A model generated the notes under the pieces. It saw only the letters and a program-made list of their open reading frames with translations, did no database searches and was not told the DNA's origin. Positions 33,324 to 42,248 of a DNA stretch of 42,248 bases are shown here, piece after piece. Position 1 is the stretch's first letter; every line of letters starts with the position of its first letter. Both the position numbers and the translations under genes were made by a program. Source of the stretch: Gnetum montanum (lineage: Eukaryota; Streptophyta; Gnetopsida; Gnetales; Gnetaceae); NCBI GenBank assembly GCA_015680685.1, contig MNCI01015802.1:977456-1019703 (forward strand), read 5' to 3'.

Positions 33324-34780
33324 GGTAGTGTAACAAATGCCTCATTAGATGGACAACCATGCTCAATCTCTTGGATCTCCTCCTTTCAACTTAGTCATGA
33401 GGGACATGGCCATCCATTCTAACTATATAAGCAGCTCCTTATTTTAACAAATTTTTTTTACACCTTTTGTTTTATATATTATTAATTTTTCAAATTTTTT
33501 GTTTTACAACATCATTAATACATTTTATTGTTCTTAAATATTTTACAATTTCTTGTATATTTTCCTTTATTTTAGATGTGATTTTCTTATTTTGTTTTAA
33601 GAATAATTGCCATATTGCCAATTGGGTACAGTGTGGTTTGATTGATGTGAGCATGTGCTATCTAGTTATTTGATTGTTGGTGTTTGGATTCTAGCTTTGA
33701 ATTTTGTTACTGATAACTAGGACACAGTTTCTTTTTCATCAAATAGGAAATGAGTCCACAACATCCACCCATTCACAAACTCTATGATTTTCTTTTCTCC
33801 GGAAGTATGAGATCCTTTTTTCATTAATAAAACTTTAACAAAATTGTGACCTTGGTAGTTTTTGGATTTGGAAAGGATTCAAAGGTTTGAATAGGGTGTG
33901 ACTTCAAGGGGACTTAATACTCTTTGTGCGTTTCTACTTACATGGATGCATGTGTGTTTTCATGGATTTATTACTGTTCTATGTTGACCAATAATAGGAA
34001 GTTGAATAAGTCTTTGCATGGTGTGGTTCCCATTCAAAAAAATGATGGGAATTTAAAGCACACCCCTTAGACAAATAAATAGGCTATAAGCATTGGCTAT
34101 GGGATTAGAAAGATATGTTATCCATGCTTGAAGTTCCCCTCTAACTAAGGCCCTTTCTCACTTCCTACTTCTCTTTTCTTCTTCAATAAGGAGTGGTGGT
34201 TATTCTGTGTGAGCACTCTTGTGTCTTAGGGGGATCGACTGCTCTTAGAATGGTGATGTGAAGTCATTGAACATGGTTGGTTTTGGTTTGAACTAAAGAT
34301 GGATTTTATTAGGTCATTTAACCACAATATTCACAAGGGAAGTCATGTGACCTTAATCGGGAACTCCATTCCACTATCTCTCTCATCCATCTATGCTTTC
34401 CATGTCTTGCCTCACTACTAGTTTCATGTTCTTGTTTAATGTCTTGATTTGATGTGTCAAAATTTTTAAGTAGTTTCTTTTAGGTTTTTGTACTTAACTT
34501 TTCATAACCATTAATCATCCATGGGGCCCATGAACTCCTTAGTTTGAAGTTATGTAAGGACAATAAAGGGCATGTGCCTACTTTGGGGAGGATTCACTTG
34601 CACACCTTTTGGTTGGGTTAGTTAAGTTCTTTATCCTTAGACATTTTTATAATCAAATCCTTTTGCATGACCCATTAATGACATCTAATTATGTGCATCT
34701 TCACAATGTTTTTCAATGAAATCCTCTTTTTATTATTGTGAATTCTTAAATACTCTTCAAGCATTTCATCATGTTGGACC
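33324..34780 (+). other. Post-pol noncoding region of element D1
   Basis: T-rich sequence without genes, homologous in patches to 35,960-37,260 of D2: GGGTGTGACTTCAAGGG (33,894 and 36,474), TTTAAAGCACACCCCTTAG (34,052 and 36,681), CCCTCTAACTAAGGCCCTT. It also holds the block CTACTTTGGGGAGGA near 34580. It ends around 34640-34780, where the gag tail of D2 begins; no polypurine tract or 3' LTR follows, so the end of D1 is lost. Confidence 0.7.
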
Positions 34781-34789
34781 TTTTAGAAT

Positions 34790-35810
34790 TTAATAAAGGA
34801 TCACTTATCCATTTCACCACAACTCCCCACAGTTACTACCAAGTTCAGGAGCACTTTAGAAGGACTCCTTCTCCTCCGGGAGACACTCCATACCCACACC
34901 ATCCTCCAAATCCATCCGCACCTCTTTCACAAGTAGTTCCCATAACACCTCCTACTCCAACAATGCAAGGGGAACTTCCTCCTCAACTGCAGCAACGTCA
35001 CATTGCGAGAGCTATAAATATTCAACCTGCTGCTGATTCTGACAACTGTAAAAAGAGAAGACCCTTCTTTAGAACCAAAAGCCTAGACAAAATCTCGGAA
35101 CAACAAGCGATTGAGCCCATGTACACTCCTCCACCATCTAACACTTCGGAGCACCCTTTAGTTCAACATCAAAACCTAACGCATACGGTTATGTTAACGC
35201 ATACCGTAACCGACTAGATCAAGGTAGGCCACCTTTCCAGGAAACTAACTGATCCTGGAAGTCCCTTAATCTACCTTCAAATCACCGAAAATGAAGCACA
35301 TAGGGCTCTTCTTGACTCAGGTTCCAGAGTCAACCTAATTTCACGAGAGATGTATCAAGCCTGAACCTACCCCAACTTAAGAAGAGCAACATCCAACTAG
35401 AGCTGGCAGACTAGTCCATCACCATTCCCTTGGGATTGGTGGAAGACATTATTACCACTGTGTGTGGTTGGTCTTACCTAGTCGATTTCCTGGTGATTGA
35501 AGTCAATAACAACGAAAGGGACTTCCCAATTATAATGGGAAGGACATGGCTTAGCACAGTAGACGCATGCCTTAGGATCCATGATCTTTCCTTGGAAATC
35601 TCTAAGATAAATATTTATGGAAAGATCGAGAAGAGGAAATTTCCATGCATCACATACAGTGATTCATCAGGTGATGACATGGAGGAAATGCCTCCATGCA
35701 GCAGGAGTGCCCTTGAAACTTTGAAACAAAGATGCCTGTATGTAGCAACCACACCACTAGTAGTAGACACCCCGTGGTTGACAGCTACTCGAAAGAGCAA
35801 ATAAATATGC
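34790..35810 (+). pseudogene. Gag tail and protease of element D2
   Basis: The Pro-rich gag tail (PYPHHPPNPSAPLSQVVPIT, PPTPTMQGELPPQ) is open to 35217. Protease follows: GSPLIYLQITENEAHRALLD then SGSRVNLISREMYQA near 35320, so the catalytic D-S-G is intact. The flap-side half is open at 35430-35804 (NERDFPIIMGRTWLSTVDAC, IHDLSLEISKINIYGKIEKR). Two stops and a frame shift lie between the halves. This is the least decayed protease of this family in the window. RT, RNase H and integrase are absent. Confidence 0.8.
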
Positions 35811-35959
35811 ATGGAACGAACTAAGGAGACAAACCATGCCAACAACGAAGGCATAGACACATTGAAATATGAGCATCGCCAACTTCCACCCCTCAACCTA
35901 AGAACATCAGTTGGGAGAAGTTGGGCACTTCTACGAAATTCAAACAAATGCTCATTATT

Positions 35960-36162
35960 TTAGACCTCTCCCTTATAATTCAGTCATGGGGGAGATGGCC
36001 ACCTATACTAACCATATGGGGCCCTCAGTTCTTTTAAGTTTTTGTTTGACACGTTTTTGATTTACATGTTTTTGTTTTACACGTTTTTGTCTTACACGTT
36101 TTTGTTTTATAAATTTCTTTAACTTTTTTTGTTTTTTGTTTTACAACATTGTTATACTTTTC

Positions 36163-36195
<33 letters not shown>

Positions 36196-37946
36196 ATCTA
36201 CCCTGTAAGTTTGTCACCCAATAAGTGTTCAGAATGATGGTATGAATAGTTTTCATATTGATTGCTAATGTTTGGTTTTTACCTTTAAGTCACAATGTTG
36301 ATACTAAGGTATGTTTCTTTTGATATGGCAGGTAATGAGTTCACTCCATCCATCCATCCACAAGTTCTATGGTCTCTCTTGGCTTGGAAATGTATAGTCC
36401 CTTTCTAATAAGAACTTTAACGAATTGGTGACTAGGCACTTCTCAAACTAAGGAAGGACTCAAGGTTCGAAAAGGGTGTGACTTCAAGGGAACTTGATGC
36501 TTCTTTGTTGGCTATTCTCTTGGGTGCTGGAATGTTTTCTTTTTGAGTTTTCTCGCAATTCTAATGTTATCCCAATTATTGAAAGCTGAGACAATAAAAA
36601 TAAGAAGTCTTTGCATGGTGTGGTTCTCATGCATAAAACACAAAACAAAACAAAAAAAAAGAAAAAAGAAAAAATTGAGAATTTAAAGCACACCCCTTAG
36701 ATGAAATAAACTTGGGCTACAAGCACTGGTTATGGAACCAAAAGTGTTCCCTCTAACTAAGGCCCTTCTCGCTTTCCATTCTCTCCTCCTTTGTTTCGTT
36801 GGAATGATGGTGGCTCTTGGAGGAAGCATTCTTATTCCCCAAGTTTGTGGTTTAGCCGAATGCATTGATGCAAAGTCACTGTATGTGGTTGGTTTGAGGC
36901 TGGACTTGGAATGGGATTTGCTAAGTCACATTAATCATAAACTACACAAGGGGTTGTACACCACCTTGTTCTTGAGATTCCATTCCATTCTCTCCTCTCC
37001 ATCCTTCTCTCCATTCTTCACCTCATTACCGGTTGTATCATTAGTGTATATTTTGGTTGATGCCTTATTTTCTTTTTGGTAAATTCTTATGGTTAAGACT
37101 TTAACTCTTGTTCCAAATGACATTCCCAGAGCCTACGGACTCTTTGAATGTGGGTTTGTCAGGGCATTAAGGGCCTGAGCCTACTTTGGGGAGGACCCAC
37201 TAACATTCCTATTTGGTGCACCAGTTAACTTCTTTTCTCTAACATTTTTGCAATTAATTTTAATTTTTTCATTACCATCTTGACATCCATTTCCTCGATG
37301 CTATAGTTGTCCCTTTTTATCTATCTTTCTTACTCCTTTCCTTTCTCCATTCTAACGCTACCGGAGGCTCACGATTAGTCATGGGGGTACGGGGCCTGAT
37401 TTTTTCGATCTTCTCCTAGCCCCAAATTTTTTGATTTTCTTCCTAACCCCTATACCTTTGGTAGTCACCATTAATATATCTCCCGATCCATATCAACCAT
37501 ACCACAACCTAGCCAATGAACTTACACCGAAGCAAGGTATTAACTACATTGAAATTCATTTACCCTTGCTAATATAAGATTACGTTGTGTGTGCAAATGG
37601 CAATCATGCAATAACGGACTGGATCTGGAAGGAACACATGGAATGGAGTAGCTCTATAAGTAGCTATGCAAGGAGTAAGATCGATGCTGCACTTACCGAT
37701 GGACAACGGAAGGCGCAATCTTGGTGTTGGCAGCAACAACACTTCTTTCTCTCTCTCTTTCTCAGCTACCAACTAAGGCCTGATGTCATTGTAATAAGGT
37801 ATTGACCCTTGCTGTCATGAACACTAGTTTTGTCAAGTATTGTAATGATGATCCATTCACATGTCATCCCGTTAGTTCCATTCCCCTCAATAATCTCATA
37901 CCTTCCCAATATTATTGTAAGGAACTCAAGGACAAGTTTTCATTCA
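35960..37946 (+). other. Post-pol noncoding region of element D2
   Basis: It starts with CAGTCATGGGGGAGATGGCCACC, equivalent to 33394 in D1, although only about 150 bases after the protease; pol has been deleted. It carries tandem TTTTTGTTTTACACG units (about 36040-36110), a (GT)13 run, and the shared blocks described for D1, including CTACTTTGGGGAGGACCCAC at 37181-37200. No ORF is convincing. Confidence 0.7.
36169..36195. repeat. (GT)13 microsatellite
   Basis: An uninterrupted GT run of 27 bases in the noncoding part of D2. Confidence 0.95.
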
Positions 37947-37958
37947 GTTATGGGGGTA
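37947..37958 (+). other. Polypurine tract of element D2
   Basis: GTTATGGGGGTA directly before the LTR start TGATGGG, matching the tract of element A. Confidence 0.8.
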
Positions 37959-38949
37959 TGATGGGACGCGATATTGCATGGGCCGCAATATTGCTTGCGT
38001 GATATCGTGGTCCACCACCAAGTCTATAAATAAGAGGCGACTCTCCCTTGTTTCCTCATCCTGGGCTAGAAGTAGGGAAACTCTGGCAGATTGATCACTC
38101 CAGAGATAGAATATTTTCCATGTGCCCGCAGTAGGAGTCCCAAAGTGAACGGATCTTTATTCGAGCAACATTGTACCTGAACATAAGTTGTGTACGACAA
38201 TAAAGATGAGCTTTCTAGATAAACCTTGCAATGCATGGAATAGGATTTTATTTAATGTTATTTATTGTTTTCCTAGTAATGCGGAATGAGTACAACTTGA
38301 TTACGAGCATCTAAGGATGTGTACGGATAATCAAGGAATCGGATGCTCATCGCAACACGGAATGAGTACAACTTGATTACGAGCATCTAGTGTGACTACT
38401 TGGAAACCCAGTGGCATATCCAAGATCTGCACTTGGTAATCCCAATGGTAGTCGTGCACTAAGATGTGTACGGTTAGTCAAGGAATCAGCTACTCATCGC
38501 ACTTAGGCTAGATTAGATTCTCTCAACCCTTTCCTCTTAGTTAAGTTCCTTAGTACAACCACTTCGAGCACGTGCGTTATGCGTGGTGATCCCAGCAACG
38601 ATTAGCATTTGGTAGCCACAGTTGCATCGGTTTAGGGTGTGTACGGTAAGTGGGAACGGATGCTGATGCTAGGTAATTTAGACTTAGTCATTAGTTAGAG
38701 TAGTAATTAGTTTCTCAACCCTTCACCTTGATAGCATAGGAGAAAAACATAAAAACTATAAAAATCATATACCTCAAACTTGCTTAACCATACACCATGA
38801 CAACTACAAGTAAGTCTAGGACGACAACGAATAATTAACCCTAAGTGTTCCATGAGGCGTGTAGGCATTTAGTCTGCGGAGTTCGACCGGATCACGCGTG
38901 CTACGCTCATTTCGTATGGTTGAGTGTAGGGGTATCTCGCCACTCATCA
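37959..38949 (+). repeat. 3' LTR of element D2, complete
   Basis: A 991-bp LTR from TGATGGGACG (after the polypurine tract) to CACTCATCA. TATA box at 38025-38032 and AATAAAG near 38199. Its last 130 bases closely match the LTR end at 1-126. Inside, a segment starting CGGAATGAGTACAACTTGAT is duplicated at 38282 and 38358 (76-bp period). It abuts gag of element F at 38950. Confidence 0.9.
37970..38032 (+). promoter_or_regulatory. LTR promoter of D2: GATATC-like boxes and TATA
   Basis: GATATT at 37970, AATATT at 37987 and GATATC at 38001; the last two are 14 bp apart. An 18-base gap separates GATATC from TATAAATA at 38025-38032. Confidence 0.7.
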
Positions 38950-40130
38950 TATCTCAAGGACCATTACTTTTTCCATAAGAAAGAGATGTAGAGGTTAAAA
39001 ATATTCATTTATTACCTATCTTTAAAGGAACAAATGATGAGGATCCAATTACCCACATAAGAGAATTTGAAACAACATTAACCATGTTAGCACCTTAGAG
39101 TGGGGATAGAACTAAGATGATTGCCTTTAAATCAACCTTAAAGGACAAAGCTAATTTTTGGCTACAAACCCTTAAAACATAATATAGTTCATGGGATGAA
39201 TTTATGAATGCTTTTCTACAAATATTTCTTTCTAATGATAGGTTGTATTCATTAAGGAAGTAATTAATGAGTTTTAAGCAACATGAGAATGAAGACTATG
39301 AGAGTACCTTTGATAGATTTAAAGGATTATGCTTCAAAAATCCAAACCATGGATTCCTGGCCCATTAATTAATTCAAATCTTTGTAGAAGGCTTATTACC
39401 TTATTGTAGGCAAAATTTTGACTTTGCATGTGGAGGAAATATTTTAAATGTGATCCTAGAATATGGTTGGAGAATCATAGATTCATTAGTAGATCAAAGT
39501 AAAAGTTGGCCAAAACCAAATATTATGCAAGGCATGACTCAACAAACAGAACATTTAAATAAAAATGTGGATGAGTTGACATGATTAATTAAAAAACAAG
39601 TTCATAGAATCCAAGGAGAAATGTGCAACATTTGCGGTAGTCCCCAACATGACCAAACAACCTACCTAGCCTTGTACTATTGTCAAAAGGAAATGCAAGA
39701 GTTAGTAAAGGCTTTTTAACAATTTAAGAGCCAACCAACAATGAACTTTTCTCAATGATCATTTTACCAACAAAAATATCCTCAGAATAAATTTAGGTCA
39801 TTTAAGAATCCAACTAATAAACACTTGGAAAAACTCACCCAAAGCCTTACTTCCTTCATAGAAGAAAGTAGACAATTCATGAGTGAGGCTAGAAAGAGAT
39901 TTTAGGACTTAGCAAAAATTGAATTACCATCCCAACCTAAACCAATCCTACATCTCAAAGAAAGGGTAATGAGCAATTACATTCCATTACTACAAGGAGT
40001 GGAAAAACAATTGAACCTTAACCCCAAAAGAAGGTTAGATTTTAGGAGGTAGGGACACAAGAAGAAATTCATCAAGAAATAGTGAATGAGGAAGATCAAC
40101 CAACTAGGGAAAAAGAATAATCATTACTCT
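38950..40130 (+). pseudogene. Decayed gag of element F (Athila-like)
   Basis: It begins mid-gene next to the LTR of D2: LLPIFKGTNDEDPITHIREF, LKDKANFWLQTLKT, WDEFMNAFLQIFL, then a knuckle CNICGSPQHDQTTY whose last Cys is Tyr. The pattern (EDP..H..EF, LKD.A..WL) is that of Athila-type gag, unlike the gag of A-D. At least five stops are present. The N-terminus, leader and 5' LTR of F are missing from this side. Confidence 0.8.
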
Positions 40131-40369
40131 CTAGGCAACCATTTTTACCTCCTTTTCCTAAACAATTACAAGAGGATTTTACAACTAATGCCCATCTTGA
40201 AAAAATATTTAGTAAGTTGTATTTGCATATCCCTTTAGAACAAGCCATAAAAGACATACCTCTTTACACCAAATACTTAAGGGAATTATGCACTAGGAGA
40301 AAAAATGAAAAAATTCCTAAATAGGTTTATTTGGTTGATAATCTTTCTCAACTTATACAAAATCATGAG

Positions 40370-40851
40370 ATTCCAAAATACTAAGATCCTGGAATCCCTA
40401 CCATCCCAATCAAAATAAATGGCCAAGTAATTAAAAATCTCCTATTGAATTTAGGAGCCAGCATTAATATCATGCCTCTCGAAATGGCTAGGTCACTTGA
40501 TATACAAGATATCAAAGGAGCAAACACGACAATATCATTGGTTGATGGTTCAAATTTAAAACCCATAGGAATAGTAGAGGACTTGATAATTGAGGTAGGA
40601 AAAGGAAAATACCCAATTGACTTTATTGTTTTGGAAGTAAAAGATCTTGATTTTTTTCCTATTATATTAGGTAGACCTTGGTTAGCAATAGCTAATGTGG
40701 TACTCAAATGTATATCTAGACAACTTCAACTTTCCTTTGCCAATCTTAGTTTTATACTAAATATAAATGATAAGGTAAAAGAAGATCATTTAAATGTAGA
40801 CTTGAAGGAAGCAAGAATGCTCTACACATTACCCACTTCAACAATGGCATA
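40370..40851 (+). pseudogene. Aspartic protease of element F, mostly open
   Basis: The frame GIPTIPIKINGQVIKNLL runs into NLGASINIMPLEMARSLDI, then SLVDGSNLKPIGIVEDLIIE, DFFPIILGRPWLAIANVVLK. The catalytic DLGAS is NLGAS, so the active-site Asp is lost. It lies upstream of RT in the same orientation, as expected for Gag-Pol. Confidence 0.8.
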
Positions 40852-42248
40852 AGATAGAGAAGCCTTAGTGTTGAATAATTTTGAGGAAGAACCTTTAGAT
40901 CCCTCAACTAAAGAACAACAAGATCTCCTTAACCAACTTTTGAATTTGGGTTTAGAGAATCTTGGATAAATAATTCCACCAACAAATAAAGATTCCTTGG
41001 ATCTTAGAGAACTAAGTATGTTTTCCTAAATCATACTAAACCATTAATAATAAATTCCCAACCTACTAATGAATAAGAAAGAAAATCATTAGAAGTTCTA
41101 CATAGAAAATCTAAGGCATTTGCATGGAGTTATGAGGATCTTCATCAAGGAATCTCACCCAACATTTTCCAGCATCATATCTATCTAGAGGACAATGTAA
41201 AACTAGTAAGAATTCCCCTAAGACAAATTAATCCAACCTTAAAACAAATTGTTAAGGATAATATTTCAAAACTTTGGAAAGAAGGAATAATTTATCAAAT
41301 AACTAATAGTTAATGGATAACCCAGATTATTTTAGTACCAAAAAAGGATGGAAAATGGAGAGTTTGTGTAGATTATATAAGGTTAAACCAAAATACAAAG
41401 AAAGACCATTTTCCATTACCATACATAGATCAAATTCTGGAAAAATTAGAAGGACATGAATATTATTGCTTTTTGGATGGATTTTGTGGTTACAATCAAG
41501 TAGCCATTACCCCTAAAGACCAACATAAAACAATCTTTACATGTTCTTATGGAACGTTTTCTTATAAACATATGCCTTTTGGCCTTTGTAATGCACTAGC
41601 TACTTTCCAAAGAGCCATGATCTCAATATTTTCTACTATGTTAGAAGATTATGTTGAAGTTTTTATAGATGATTTTTTAGTCTATGGGAATACTTATGAA
41701 GAAACTTTACAACATCTCAAACATGTCTTAGATAGATGTATTGATAAAAATTTAAAATTAAGTTGGGAAAAGAGTTACTTGATGGTTACTAGTGGCACAG
41801 TGTTAGAACATGCTATTTCTAAAGATGGGATAAGGATGGATGATGAGAAAATAAGAGTCATATCTACACTTCCAACTCCAACTAATTTAAAGACTCTTTG
41901 ATCTTTTCTAGGACATGCTAGGTATTATAAAAGGTTTATCAAAGACTTTTCAAAAATTGCTAAACCATTAGACATGCTCTTAGAAAAATATGTTTCATTT
42001 GTTTAGACTAATGACTGTAAAGAAGCATACTTGGAATTCAAAAAAAAAGTAACCATAGCCCCTATATTAAATGCATCTAATTGGGGTTATCCATTTGATC
42101 TAATGTGTGACACTAGTGACACAATAGTAGGGGCAGTTTTAGGACAATACAATGATCATAAACCACGAGTGATTTATTCTGTGTCCAAAAGCTTAGACCA
42201 AGTCCAAGTAAACTATACAACTACAAAAAAATAATTATTAGCTATTGT
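40852..42248 (+). pseudogene. RT and start of RNase H of element F, cut by the window end
   Basis: The linker (40852-41290) has several stops. RT then reads LVPKKDGKWRVCVDYIRLN, FLDGFCGYNQVAITPKDQHK, HMPFGLCNALATFQRAMISI, with active site VFIDDFLVYG near 41660; the section 41473-41901 is open. RNase H starts from 42031 (NWGYPFDLMCDTSDTIVGAV, LGQYNDHKPRVIYSVSKSLD). Sequence order and motifs fit Athila. It is clearly less decayed than C or D1. Confidence 0.85.

Noticed and set aside
26263-38949. Reading D1 plus D2 as one 12.7-kb element with paired LTRs
   Set aside because: The two LTRs are too different by eye and the gag-tail/protease and post-pol regions are duplicated, so two related elements are more likely.

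Overview
This is a stretch of plant nuclear genome, probably from a large repeat-rich genome. A gymnosperm is my best guess, from the style of the decayed, nested Ty3/gypsy elements and of the receptor kinase, but nothing here proves the species. It holds one apparently intact single-copy gene, a leucine-rich-repeat receptor kinase on the minus strand (about 13,090-16,593, one 105-bp intron). The gene sits in an island of about 7.6 kb (12,248-19,846) between two stacks of broken LTR retrotransposons.

Left stack, transcribed leftward (1-12,247). Element B has a 5' LTR at 11,363-12,247, a primer site, and a gag remnant down to 9,424; its protease-RT-RNase H remnant reappears at 1,799-127. Element A (1,799-9,423) is nested between the two halves of B. 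A has both LTRs, a tRNA-Asp-type primer site, a polypurine tract and a decayed gag, but no pol. It also has about 3.8 kb of sequence between gag and the 3' LTR, with an unrecognised decayed ORF and satellite-like repeats. Positions 1-126 are the end of an LTR in plus orientation (element E), which interrupts B.

Right stack, transcribed rightward (19,847-42,248). Element C has LTR, gag, protease and RT-RNase H, with an internal inverted gag fragment flanked by a duplicated segment. Element D1 has LTR, gag, protease, RT, RNase H, integrase and a 3' noncoding region. Element D2 keeps only the gag tail and protease, a 3' noncoding region and a complete 3' LTR at 37,959-38,949. Element F, from 38,950 past the window end, is a different Athila-like family with gag, protease, RT and the start of RNase H.

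Elements A-E are one related group. They share LTR termini (TGATG...CATCA), primer sites resembling the tRNA-Asp 3' end, the polypurine tract before the 3' LTR (seen in A and D2), gag blocks, and a short Cys/His knuckle. Every LTR copy with an intact U3 (A 5', A 3', B, C, D2) carries GATATC-like palindromes, mostly spaced exactly 14 bp, with the last one 17-19 bp upstream of a TATA box. That promoter architecture is the most distinctive signal in the window. No retroelement here looks capable of making its proteins: all carry stops, frameshifts or deletions.
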